Origin: Akebia trifoliata
Lineage: Eukaryota > Streptophyta > Magnoliopsida > Ranunculales > Lardizabalaceae
Assembly (NCBI GenBank): GCA_017979445.1
Contig: CM030714.1
Span: 4,340,001-4,404,000 of the forward strand
Direction of reading: 5' to 3'
Length of the DNA stretch: 64,000 nucleotides
Within the stretch, counting starts at the first letter, position 1. Each line of letters begins with the position of its first letter. Below the pieces are notes generated by a model, which ran no database searches, had not been told where the DNA came from, and saw only the letters and a program-made list of their open reading frames with translations. Below, piece after piece: positions 45,216-57,516 of this stretch. The translations under genes were made by a program, and so were the position numbers.

Positions 45216-46533
45216 AATTACAAAGCATCCCTTTCTTCAATTTTATCTTCAAAATCCATCCCCCCCCACCCCAATAATTAATATTTGTAATTATAAGAGA
45301 GAGATGTTATTACTTATAATACCTCAATTTCTTAAATTATTTATTACACCCTATTAAAAAAATAAAACACGTCATTCAACACTACAAAAGTTTGGTTCAA
45401 GTTATTACTTTAACATTACAAAGAATTATAACACATTCAAACAACTTCAACATTTGTTTATAATTAGGACTATGCTCACATAAAATCTTAAATCTAAGAG
45501 AGAGAGAACCATGAATCCATCAAATTTTGGTTGGGTTTGGCTAACCAAAACATTAAGTTCAACAACCAATTTATTATATGTTTTTCATTGTTCATATTTA
45601 AAATTTTAAATTATTTTTGTAGAGGATAAAATCAGCATTAGACACATGACGTAAATATGGCGAATATTAATCACATGTCAGATTTAATGTGTATCTTGAG
45701 ATTTTGATTAATCTATTTTGAATTAGATTTTATTTGTAATCTTATCTAGAAATAGGAAATCTCCTAAGTGACTAGGGAGTATCTATTTCTAGATAATGAT
45801 ATATTTAGTAAAGAATCTCGGATAATTTGTCTTTCCTTTTTAGGGTTTGGCTTTTGTTTCTGTATAAAGAGAACTTCTAGGTAAAAGCAAGGAGAGGAAA
45901 AAAGTAGAGAAGGCTAGGTTTTGTAGACATTGTATTTTGTCTTCTCCACATTTTCTCCTCTTCTTTGATTATTTTTCTGTATGATTTTTTCATCGTTCAT
46001 GTGCATTAAGAATAATGAAAATAGATTATTAAAGGTAAATCTTGAGGAATCAACGACATCCAAAATTTTACCTCTACAATTTTATTATTTTATTTCTACT
46101 TAAGTTGAAAATTTTAACATCCTAATTGTACTTATAACTTGTATACTTGAATTATTATAAGCACAAGCAAATCAAACAAACAAACCGATATAGAAAACCA
46201 AAATAAACCAAGAAACAAATTATCTCTACCTAAACCTTTAAACCATTCTAGATTGGTGAACCACAAAACCCAAATTCAAATCGAGTGAATCGACAAACCA
46301 AGTAACATATATCTGAACCATTGATAGCCTTATATCAAGTATAATCCAATTTAATTCCATTACCTGAAGCCTCTAATGGTCCGACTTATTTTATTTTTTC
46401 CTACCTGGATGGAAGCCATGGAGTTAATGGAGTCAGTACCATGATTTTAAGTCTCGTCCGAAACCAAGATGACTTGTCCTATTTGTCTCGGTACAGGCCA
46501 CAAAGGAGACGAGTTGGCAAATCGTCTCAAACC
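45216..46533. repeat. Intergenic spacer, copy C, left part
   Basis: Matches 15957-17220. No gene. The (TA)n site that is filled by E7 in copy B is here only ACATATATCTGAACC (about 46306-46320), an empty site. Confidence 0.6.
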
Positions 46534-47017
46534 CATGGTTTTTAAACTTGTTCGAGATCAAGACGTATCATCCAAGTTAACTCGGTATCGAAGTCCAACA
46601 AGACCAACTCACAAAGTGTTATGAGATGACCGTGTATTGTGAGATAAGTGAGTCGTCTCGGACAATATTTTCGATTATCTCGGGCAATACGAACAAGACA
46701 ACGAAGTAATGGTTTAACTTGCGAGTTAAATGAGACGTATCAGATGAGATTTTCAAAATCTCGTCCAAATTAATCGATACAAACGAGTTAAAGCCTCAAC
46801 CCTCAATTCTTTCACTCCCAAATTGATTTTTTTTTTTAATTTTATATTTTTTGAATTCATTTTTTTATAGGAATTATGTTTGAATTTTTTAAGAATTTTT
46901 TATATTTTTTAAATGGTTAAAAACCATTGTCTCAATGTCGAACGAGACGTATCATCCGAGTCAACTCAATATCAGAGTTGAACAAGACGAGACATAATAC
47001 CAAGTTTAAAAACCATG
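46534..47017. mobile_element. CATGG-ended MITE with perfect 8-bp TSD
   Basis: Inverted ends CATGGTTTTTAAACTTG and CAAGTTTAAAAACCATG. CTCAAACC flanks both sides (46526-46533 and 47018-47025). The paralogous spots in copies A (about 17222) and B (about 19710) carry one uninterrupted TCTCAAACCTGATG, so this is a clean 484-bp insertion plus an 8-bp duplication. An 8-bp TSD suggests the hAT superfamily, although the termini are unusual for it. Confidence 0.9.
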
Positions 47018-48036
47018 CTCAAACCTGATGTGTTTCATAAAGGTCAATCCATTGTGTCATTGTTGAACGAGATGACTCCGCCTTGTTCATGGATGAGAAG
47101 TCAAAATGAGTTTTAAAACCATGGGAATTACACACTATCGTGAGAGCTCTTATAACTTCTACAATATACATATAAGTGGGTCTGTTAACATCAATCCCAC
47201 TAAATTTAACTAGTCAGACCTCTCCAATGAACTTGTTAAAATGTGTGTTAGACATGTAAGAAGGTAGAAATCATGTTAATTGTGACCATGCTTTTGTTTA
47301 GTCACATCAACGTTAAACCTCATAAATACTCAATTCAACTGATTTTTATTTAAAAAAGGAATGTTAAACTTAAAATTTAACATGTCCATTAAAAATGAGA
47401 CATTATTTTAAATTTCTTTAGGGACCGAGATGACTCACCCAAGTCATCCCGATCTCGTTCAACAATGATACAAATGTGCATGGTGTCTCAAAATTCACAT
47501 CATCTCGTGAAATAAACTAGATGTCTTAGATGATATTTTGAAAAATTTGATCGAGTAACTGAGATTTTGATTAAAATAATTTTTTTTAGAATTTAAATAT
47601 TTACTATATAAATAAAAAATTATTTTATGACTGAATAGTTTCTACTATATCTTATTTTATTAAAAAATTATATATTTTTTAATATATATATAAATCAATC
47701 AAATGTAAATCGAGTCAAATGAATTGTCTCGCTGAGAGGAGTTGACTCATCCGAAACAACTCGGTCATTTCTATGAAGTATGAACGAGAAGAGACGACGA
47801 ACCGAGTATCGAAACCATGAGAGGAGAACAAGTTTGTTTGTAATTACCAATTAGTGCGTGTGTTAAAGGTGACACCTTTTAACATCTCCATAGCCCATAG
47901 GAGATGCTCTTTGTTGTAAGCTTTTTTGGCGGAAGTGTGAAGCTGCAAATCCCTCTAAAAACCTTCGAAGAAACCCTAAAATCCCAATCGAAATTAGGGT
48001 TTTAGTTCAAAATATCTTCACCATCTTCACCCATCC
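47018..48036. repeat. Spacer copy C, right part, and gene 5' flank
   Basis: Continues the homology with 19715-20661. The last 350 bp, including CATCTCCATAGCCCATAGG and GGGTTTTAGTTCAAAATATC, is conserved before all three gene copies and probably contains the promoter and 5' UTR. No TATA box could be singled out. Confidence 0.55.
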
Positions 48037-51000
48037 ATGCCTCTCCTGCAATCTCCTCCAACCCCATCACTGCCTCTCCCTTTTTCCCAATCTCTTTTTT
48101 TTGCAAGAAACCCCATAATTTTCTTCAGAAAACCCATCAGAATCGCTAGAAAATCGATTTCCATCTCATCTTGTTCTGCCCCAAAAGCACTTCCTTTGAC
48201 AGAGCAAGAAATCCTCCAATCTATCATTGAATCTGATGGAGACAAAGAGAAGAAGAGCCTTCCTGGCATTCGAATTTACGAGAACGACATGGCTCGACTG
48301 AATTTGATTGGAGATGTTGCTTTCGAGCAAGCTTTGACTGCTGCTGCTGCTGATGGAGGTGAAGCTGCGGACGAACACATTGTTTCCGGCATTTCTACTA
48401 TGGTGGTGGAGACGGTTTTCCCGGGCCCATTGGACGAACACAGCACAGTATCAACTAGATTGGTGAGTTAAATTTTACACCTTTTTGGTTACCCATTGAA
48501 GAAAAATTAGTTTTTATTTATTTATTATTATTATTTATTTATTAATGTGTTTGTGTTTCAAATGGTAATTTGCTTAAATTTCCATGTTGGTTGAGACAAT
48601 ACCATTTCATAATTTTCTGGTGACCCATTGAAGAAAAAATAGTTATTTGATTTGTATTTATGTTTCAAATGGTAATTTGCTTAAATTTCAATGTTGGGTG
48701 AGACGAACCATTTCATAATTTTTTTGTTACACATTGAAGAAAAAATGGTTATTTAAATGTATTTGCGTTTCAAATGGTAATTTGCTTAAATTTCGAAGTT
48801 GGTTGAGATGAACAATTTCTTAAAAAAAAATTGGTGAATAAAAAAGCTTTATTTACAGGCGAGCTGACCTAAAACCCCAAAGAAGGAACAAAGCAAACCA
48901 ACAGAGAACAAGGAACAAAAACTACCCATACGATTACAACCGCAATCCCAGCTCCCCAAGTGGTCTTCAAAAAATTTCCCTCTTGCTTCAATGAACACTG
49001 AGCTCCAATGAAACAAAAGACCTAGAATGTTGATGATAACCTCATGGACTTCTTGCTCCTTATTCTTGAACACCTTAGCATTTCTTTCACGCCACAAACC
49101 CCAACAAATGGCAAAGGGTAGGATGGACCAGAGCTTTCTTTTGAAAGGTTGGAAACCTAACCTCTCTCCCCCCCCCCCCCCCCCCCCAAAAAAAAAAAAA
49201 AACCAACCCCTCCTTCCCCGCGATCAGCACTCAAAAATGCTCCAAAGCATCCTTAGAAATTGCTCCATGACTCCAAACAAACTGAAAAAAATGAGATCAA
49301 ACCAAGGAAGCAGTCGCGCAATGGAGAAGGATGTGGCTTACAGATTTCATAATTTTTTGGTTACCCATTTAATAAAAAGTAGTAATTGAATGTGTTTCAA
49401 ATGATAACTTCTTGACGTTGAGACGAACCCAACCAATCACCAAAAGCACCTAGGTGTTAATGTTGTGGTAACACACTCTGCAGCCTTTGTTCCACTGTTT
49501 GTCGGCTTTCACTTTGGTACCCTCCTCAAGTTCCTTGGTAGCCCTTTCCTCAGGCTGCCTTCATCTAACACCCTTGGTGCCCACTATGTGACCTTTCCCC
49601 AACTTCACTTTGGTGCCGTTCTTTCTGGGTTCTCAGCTAGCCCTTTCCCCGGTTGCTCCTGGTGAGTTTGAACCCAAGACTTGCAACTAATGCACCAAAG
49701 GAACGTTGTTTAATAGGGCGGGAAGTTAAGCACATATTTCTTGGTGGTCATAACAGGGGCGTTTGAAACTGTTGCAGGAAAGTGGAGATTTTTTCAATAG
49801 TTGTTAACATCTACTTTGGATATCTTAGTCCTGAAAATCTCCCAGACTTTGGTGTGTGTGTGCGTGTGCGCTTGTGTGTTGGAATATCGAAGCCCATCAG
49901 TTATTGAATTGCCTGTAAAAAACATATATCGTATGCCTCCATGTGTTTGGGTTATATTTATGTCCTGAATCCAGCCATCTCTTATTGTATCAGCTGTCTG
50001 CTATTAGTTTAGCTGTTTAGTTTTAAGGCTTAAATCCACACAGTTTTCCTGCACCTCAGGCTGTCACATCACAATGGTATTGCTTCGCCCGCATTCGGGC
50101 TTCTTAAAATTGCTAAAAACTATGGTGGATGACATTTCATCGTTTGCTAGTCCATCTAATTTTCAAAAGGAATCAAGATTTTTAATGATCCCTTGACAGG
50201 CTTTTTATATGCCCAATCCGATCTATGGTAGATGTCCCCCCCCCCCCCTTCAATTCTCTAATATTTACTTATAAAAAAATTCTCCAATATTCACCTCACT
50301 TCTGACATAAATTAAATAGCCATATCATAATCATTATCATCATCATAGTTTTGCTTTATTCAAAATATTGGGATCGGCAACATGATTACCTTTTATCTAA
50401 AAGGCTTAAACTTAATTGTTTTGGCAGTTTTTGCCAGCGAGAAAAGTTAAAGAGAAGGCCAGGAAGCTAAGAAATACTCTCCCTAAAGATATGCTGTCCA
50501 GCATGTCATCTAGAAATATACTTGCCCTGACATTTAGACAAGTAGTCTTGCAGCGTATTTGGAGTTTTGAACTGGAATTATTTGCTCCTGGAGCTGAGCG
50601 AAACATGGAAGATCTTGAAAATCCAAGAGAGGTTACATACCTTTCCTTATCTATTATGCTTCCTTTTAATTTTTCAATGTCTACCACTCATTTTCATAAT
50701 ATCATATTGTCCATCCTGCAGGGATCACATGGTACTGATAGGTTCAGTTCTCTTATGCATTTCATATCAGCAGGTCTCGGTGATCTCCACGCTAAGCTCC
50801 TCGGATGACCGAGTTCTTTCTGTGCTTGCAGAAGCTGTTTGCATGTCTGTTCTCGACAGCACTGAAATGGATTTCTGTGAGAACTCCTTAGGTACAAGTT
50901 CAAACAATATTTTTCGTTGGTTTCAGAAGCCCAGAAGGGTTGTGTCGAAGGACTTGTCAGTTGTCATATATAAATTATCTCAAGATGAGATAGTTGAAAA

Positions 51001-54000
51001 TGCTAAGAAGTTTTTGGAAAATTTCAACACAAAGGAAAATTATATTCCAAGAGAAGCGAAAAGGAAGCACCGGTGGTGGACTTCATCAACATATTCAAAA
51101 TTGGAAAGAATTGGTGGTCCCGAGTTCATTACATGGACAAGCGAGTATGTACCCGCTTACAGGATTCAAGTTGATGCATATAAATTTGATAATTCTAAGT
51201 TTGAAGGGTGGAAGAAGTCTGCAGAGAATCTGTGGGAAATTCTTTTGACTCACTCACAAATGGTATTTAATCTTTCCTGGCAACCTTGGCCTTCTACCAG
51301 TATTGTATAATGGAGAACTCTATTTTATGATTCATGGTAAATATTAGTTGGACTTTTAGGATTTTAATTATATCATGTGTTACAGTTCATGTCTTCATGA
51401 GATATGTTTTAGTTTGAGCTACTGATAAAAAAAAAAAAAAAGTTTGCTCCATTCTATTTGAATGTTCTCAATGCTTTTTTAACACATTGATTGAAGGTTT
51501 GTGCATGTGCACACACATACACAGATCACATAATGTTTAAAAAAACAATATGTTTTGAATCCTAAAATTCAAATTGAGACTTAACCTAAACAATTTGACT
51601 CATAAGGCTTTCTTAAGATAAAAATTCTACATTTTCTATAGAAATCTTACCATTCAGATAAAATCATTTTTTCTTCTTCTTATGATTACTATATTCTATG
51701 ATATGTGGATAAAATCATGGAGCACCTTCCTGGTGAATATAGTGAGTTTTGAGAAATTACCATTGAGACTTTAGTTTGCTGAATGTATTTGTGATGTCAT
51801 TTCTTGGATTTAAAGTTAATTAATGATTTTTTTTCTTTTATATAATTTGGTGCATATTTGTCCAAATGAATTAAATTCAATAGTTTTGCAGGTTGGATTG
51901 GCTGACATTCTAGATATGTACTATGAAGATCTATATACTCTCCCAGATAAACAGTTTTCTAGTGGGGTGGTCGCAGATTTTACTAACTTATCAAAGAATA
52001 AGGTACTTGAAAGCATTGGTACTTATTGTTTTTTTTTGGTGACTGTAATTTCATATGGTCAAGGAAACCTGATTCTTGAGCCACATGGTTTCTTTTATTG
52101 CAGAGAAGCACTTCTTTGTGGAAAATGCTATCTATCACCCTTGCTAGTGGAGTTTTTGTTGTTTCCATTAGTATTCTTTCTCAAATTTATTGGCCTCACT
52201 TCAACAAGACCAGAGTAGTTCCTTCAGGACGTTCTTCAGCTCCAATGTCTGAATTTGACTGCTCTCAGCATGAGTCTTTGGAAGCCACTGAGGTACATAT
52301 TCATGTTCCTATTGTTATGTTAAACAAGGAAATATCTGTCAACTTTTCACAGTTCCAATTTTTCAGGGCAGTTGGTAGCATTTGAACAATACTGTAATGT
52401 ACATTGTGGTGTTCAATTTTTTTTTTTTTTTTTTGATAAGTGTGTCGTTCATTATTATTAAGCGTCAATATTTCATCATTGAATGGGATTGGTTTGTTTG
52501 ATTGTTCATCAGTTATGAAGCACATTCCTGCATGATATGTCCTAATTTTGCAACGCAAACAAAGAGAGCATGAATTTACTTAGATATTGAATAGCCTTTT
52601 CCTCCATTCATTGCGAATGATATCATCTTATACTAGACAAGTCAAATTATGTATTCCTGAGCTAGGGCTGCAACTTGGCCGGACTGGCCCAAGCTCAACC
52701 CGATTGATGAGCGAGCTTGGGCCGAGTTATGTAGAACATGAGTTGAGCCTGGGTTAGAATAGCTCAACGCGGCCTTAATTTGGGTTGCAGATTCGGGGCA
52801 ACCCATCACAACCCGAACCCGAGACTATATATTAATATATAAATATTTTATATTAATTATATATTTTTATATTATCTTTAATTTTTTCTTGTTTAAGATA
52901 TAATTTTTTTTTTATATTTATTAATTGTATTTCTTATTTAAGATATAAAATTGCTTTGCAATCAAAACAAAATTAGGCTTATTCATTGAGTCCAACCCAC
53001 CCAAAACCACCTAAGCTCAAACTCGGGTTAAGGAGCTCAATGCTTGGGTTGAGTTGAGCTCAGTTTGAGGGCTCTGCCACTTGATTTGGGCCTGGGCCTA
53101 ACCCTCCCCCAGCTTGCAGCCCTACCGCTCTACCTGTAACTAGTTGTTAAAATAACTTCTGACATCCTTTTTAGCAGTTCTCTTCTTCTTCTTTATTGAA
53201 AGTGGAATTACTACATTATATCAAAATATAATTAAACTTGTGAATTTATGGAAGAAGGTGGTTTCTGAAAAATGAAAAAAACAAAAACATACATGAATAG
53301 ACTAAAGGTTGGATATCAGCTATAAGCCTCATCAATAACAAATTCCATATTTCTAGTAAAGTCTTCCATTAATATCTTGGAATTCTTTTAAAATGATTGC
53401 TCATTTGGTCATTCCATCATAAACTAATCAATTGACAAATCCCCGGAAATGGAATGAAGAAGAATCTTCATAGGGTTTTGGGCATATCTTCCAATGAAAA
53501 GCAGTTATTAGCTATTAGAGCTTCCTCCATTATTATTATTATTGTTATTGTTATTGCCATTGTTTTGATTTCACCATCTTTTGTCATCTAATATTAGAGT
53601 TTGTGGATAGTTAGAAGATTTGTGCATCTCGATTGTCAAAAAGATCAAGGATGGGGTTGGTTGGCCTGGGGAGATAACAACAGAATCAGATTTTGGCGCC
53701 TGGGCTGGGGAGCTCCCAAATTACTTGAGGAGGTCGCATGACACAAATCTAGTCCCTGATGTCATTTCCAGCCATAGAGAAGATACTGCAACACACTGTG
53801 ATGGAAATGCACCAACTTCAACAGATTTTTCTAGTTTTGTTGGGTCTGTATCAGATGAAAGCAATACTGACATGAAAACATCTGCACAGGATATAGCTAG
53901 TTACCAGGTACATTCAAATAAAGTGCATTTACTTCTGGACGAACATATACACGTATGTGTCCAGATTATTTTTTTGGATCAAACAAAACATTTTTTCTTT

Positions 54001-54481
54001 TTTTGACTATCCTGTCAAGTTGTTTCAATTTAATTGTATTGTTCTACATTGACAAAATTTATCATAGAAGGTTGTAGTTATGCACTACTTTTTTTCGTTG
54101 ATAATTTTTCATTTATGACCTTTCTCATGTTATTAACTTGCTTTGTTGCGTTCCACATTGAAATTAAGGTGGTTTTGTCGAAGGGCGGTAATATAATTGG
54201 GTTTCAGCCCACAAGCCGTATTGCCGTTAACCATTGGGCAAGCAATCCCTTAGCAAAGGAGTTATACGATGGGCGAAAGCTTTCCCCTGGTAAGACCTAA
54301 ATGCCTCCCACAATCTGTTGGTTAGGACTTGGTGTTTCTTGATGTATTTACTAGATTCTCCCCTGCAGGTCTTATAGAACCTGGTCTCAAGATCCCTCGT
54401 CCGGAAGAGATTGTTGTAGTAGAGTTGTTGATGTCGTTAAACCCTGATTCGTGGTTCGTATTGGCTAGGCCATTTCAGTGA
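48037..54481 (+). CDS. Conserved plant protein of unknown function, chloroplast-type, intact copy 3
   Basis: I do not recognise a named family. Eight exons keep frame: 48037-48462, 50428-50631, 50774-51262, 51892-52002, 52104-52292, 53611-53907, 54169-54289 and 54369-54481, giving about 649 aa. Junctions are GT-AG; exon 6 start (GGATAG|TTAGAAG) and exon 7 acceptor (AAATTAAG) are the weakest. Residues 1-45 are Ser/Pro/Arg-rich without acidic residues, like a chloroplast transit peptide. Next come KALPLTEQEILQSI and LPGIRIYENDMARLNLIGDV, an Ala-rich segment, PARKVKEKARKLRNTLP, a body ending EGWKKSAENLWEILLTHSQM, and VGLADILDMYYEDLYTLPDK. One membrane segment (about 418-440, MLSITLASGVFVVSISIL) follows, then a C-terminal domain with KIKDGVGWPGEI, GGNIIGFQPTSRIAVNHW and the end SWFVLARPFQ. 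A plastid-membrane location is inference. Copies 1 and 2 carry only exons 1-3. Confidence 0.82.
48840..49330 (-). mobile_element. 5'-truncated LINE tail in intron 1, copy 3
   Basis: Orthologous to 6123-6590 and 21483-21945. Here the minus-strand reading MWRERNAKVFKNKEQEVHEV, a typical zf-RVT block of plant LINE reverse transcriptases, is best preserved. A C20 run followed by A16 (49168-49203) expands a C-rich patch that is short in the other copies. Confidence 0.65.
50236..50248. repeat. C13 homopolymer in intron 1 of copy 3
   Basis: Same position as the C32 tract at 22819 and the C8 tract at 7506. Confidence 0.75.
52663..53124. mobile_element. MITE-like TIR element in intron 5
   Basis: Ends TAGGGCTGCAA and TTGCAGCCCTA are perfect 11-bp inverted repeats. 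Inside are repeated blocks of the GGGTTGAGTTGAGCTC type. No clear flanking duplication was found. The TAGGGCTGCAA end is common among hAT-like MITEs. Its presence lengthens intron 5 to 1.3 kb. Confidence 0.7.
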
Positions 54482-55505
54482 TCATGTTGAGATAGTGCCA
54501 ACATGAACTACAATGGTTATTGTAGATACCAATTTTTTTTTTTTTTACCCACATCGTTTTTTTTCCTTTTTATATTGCTATTTTTATCATATTTAGGTCG
54601 TTTGCCTTTCTAATGCACGCTTATGATTGCCATGCAATTTGCCAAGGGTGTTGAGAGTTGTTTTTTTTTTTCTTAATTTTGATGAGTAGTTTTATGCAGT
54701 TGTTACACAAAGTCAAGAAAAATACATCAATGTAACTAGTATTTAGTTATATTTGGAGTCTAGAATGTTTTCATAGCATGAACTGGGATCAAACACACAA
54801 AAACACATACACGGCTTTAATTCCACAAAGAGAGGGAGTAGTGGTGGATGAAACAAAGAGAATTTTGATCACTTATAATAACAAATGCGACAATTGGAGT
54901 AAAATAGCTCAATTTTTATATATTTGTATATGTGTGCAAATGTGCTTGTGTTTGAGAAACATACCCTACAAATTTACACGATGGTGAATTTCTCTATTTG
55001 CACGAGGGAGTAGGAAATGGGGGAGATCCATGAGATCTCTAACACATATTTTCTCAATTAGAGATTTGCATCTAAGGATAACAAAAGATGAATACATTTT
55101 TTTGCAGTCATTTTGTCAACGATCGTATTTCCCAAGAAGTATGTTTGCTTCTAATAGAATTGTACTATACTTGAAAGCCTCATGGATTTTCCTTGAACGA
55201 CAATGATACATACCTACTAGATCATATTGCGGAGAACAATAAAAAGAGGAAGAATATTCAGAAAGATCTTATTCAAGAGATATCAGACTTAAATTAATCA
55301 ATTCAAGATGGTTAGTCCTCCAAAATCCAATAGGATTCTAGTCATCTTTCTCTTAATGTTTTCTCATATAAATTTGGAGAGATAAATAGCATAAAGTTCT
55401 AATTATACATTACAATTTAATATCCTACTAAATAGGAATTAGTTCTCAAACCACCAAATTACTCACATTCCAGGTACAAGACACCTATCTCCCACCTTTC
55501 CCACT
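54482..55505. other. Downstream of the intact gene, no gene seen
   Basis: The 3' UTR of the unknown gene is expected in the first few hundred bases. Poly-T tracts occur near 54532-54546 and 54660-54673. No coding similarity was noticed. Confidence 0.4.
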
Positions 55506-55726
55506 CATGGTTTTAAAACTTGGTTTCGCATCTCGTCTCCTCTAGGCCTAATACCGAGTTGTTTAGGACGAGTTTTTTAAGACGTCTCGTTAAAAAAATC
55601 AAAAAATTGAACGTGAGGTATTAAATCTCGGTAAAAAAAAGTGACTTGTGAGTTGTTCTTGTTCAGTTCCGATATCGAGTTAACTTGGGCGATATGTCTT
55701 GGTCTCGGACAAGTTTTAAAACCATG
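55506..55726. mobile_element. CATGG-ended MITE, second copy
   Basis: Inverted ends CATGGTTTTAAAACTTG and CAAGTTTTAAAACCATG. Target duplication TTCCCACT at 55498-55505 and 55727-55734 is perfect. Internal GAGTT/ACGAG-rich sequence resembles the element at 46534-47017, which is about twice as long. Confidence 0.88.
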
Positions 55727-56211
55727 TTCCCACTTAAACCAAATTCTTAGGTAATTAATTATCCTACTTCTCACCTGTCCTGACTAAACTACTTCATTCC
55801 ATAATATAGGTAGATATTAGGCAATAACTTTAAAATGGAATTCTTTTGGTAAATTTAACTTTTTAAGATAGAAATTTTGAGAAAGACAATATATAAATCC
55901 CTGAGAAGAGTATTTATAATCATATATTCATGTATTGATCTAAACTTTTTTCTATTATAAATAGAATAAGGTAATTTAGAGAAAAGCTTAATTTCAATCT
56001 TAATCAAACTATAGTATTTATCTGGACATCATAGAAAAGACAAAACAAAAAAATTATTATTGATTGATAGAAGGTTTAATTATTTCTCAAAAAAGCTAAT
56101 AGAATTTTTTTAAAAATATTTTTACATCGATTTTTATTAAAAAATAAAAATTGATAGAAAGGGAGTTGGCAATTCAATCTTAAAGCACTCATAAACAGCG
56201 CAAAAAATATA
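55727..56211. other. AT-rich intergenic, no gene
   Basis: Nothing recognisable on either strand. Confidence 0.5.
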
Positions 56212-56609
56212 GGGGGCAGGTCAAGGGCATATGTAAAAACAATGGTTTTTCAAAATATGGGTTAGAGGTTTTGGATTGAGCTGATTTTTTGCGAGGATGG
56301 TCACTATGATGAGAAGATCATCCTCGCAAAAAATCAGCTCAATCAGAAACTTCTAAATCCATCAAAACTGATTATAAATTATTAACAAAAATTAACAAAA
56401 AATCGACGGTCCACATTCTAAATTACTTTTTTAATGGGGTTAGAAGTTTCAGCTTGGACTGATTTTTTTTTTCAGATGATCTTCCCATCATAAGATCATC
56501 CTCACAAAAAAATCAGCTCAATCCGAAACATCTAACCTATATTTTGAAAATTTATTAATGTGTACATTATTTTTACTATGTTTTCTCATGTGTCCCCTGA
56601 ACCTGACCC
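56212..56609. mobile_element. Foldback element E17, diverged
   Basis: Ends are GGGGGCAGGTCAAGGGC and the inverted CCCCTGAACCTGACCC. Arms contain TTTTTTGCGAGGATGGTCAC and GATCATCCTCGCAAAAAATC, with a central TCGACGGTCCAC. It is not in a (TA)n tract and looks older than the others. Confidence 0.65.
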
Positions 56610-57360
56610 AAAAATAAAACCCTATATATGTGTGAAAGGGAGATTGCAAGATGTCTCAAGTGTAATTTTTCTAAAAACCTTTAATTGGTTGTTAAATTTT
56701 AATGAGTGATTAATAAACTAAAGAAAAGAAAATTTGTTCGGTCATCCATCATTCACGTAGCTCAAGCAACGTCACACCATGGCATAGGGACCACTTAATA
56801 TATTTTTGGATCATAAGATAAAAACATTCAAATCTACACACACACACACACACATAGGATTTAAAACGGGTAGGGTTCAGGCCAGATATGTGTCTACCCA
56901 TATTCAGATACGACTAGGAACCTACTAGTGTAAGCCATATCCAATTTTTTTTTTTTTTTAACTTCATCAAAACCCATATCTGGATCTGATCCAATCAAAA
57001 TAATTGATTCGGGTCGGTCCTGTCGAATAGTTTCAAATCATTTTAAAGTAATTTATCCAAAAATGTGACTTAAAGTGATTTGAATTCAAGACCTCTCCTC
57101 TTTTGAAAAAAAAACTTTGACAACTACATAAATACTCATTTGTTGATGAATGATAAATTAAAAAATATAAAAATATAACATACAACAAACAAAATAATAT
57201 ATCATTTGGAGGTAAGCGGATATAAGAATGGATCCATATCTGACTTGTATCCGTCTCAGGTTAAAGGACATCAAACCATATTTTCATTCGGATATATTTG
57301 AAGGAACCAAACCCTCTAAAAATTGGATTCGGATCATTTTGGATTTCGGATAAAATCCGA

Positions 57361-57391
<31 letters not shown>

Positions 57392-57516
57392 GCCAATTTT
57401 ATATCATATACCAAACAAAACACAAGTTCACAGTTCGTAGGTCATTATAACATTAACATGGAGATTATTCTTCACTCACTAAACACATTGGTGAAAATCC
57501 TTACCTCATTTTGTTA
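56610..57516. repeat. 3' flank of RLP3, with C29 tract
   Basis: Diverged match to the RLP1 3' flank (CACGTAGCTCAAGCAACGTC, GGGACCACTTAATATA). A (CA)n run lies at 56837-56854. At 57361-57389 there are 29 consecutive C ending in GGG, a tract absent from the RLP1 and RLP2 flanks. Confidence 0.6.
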
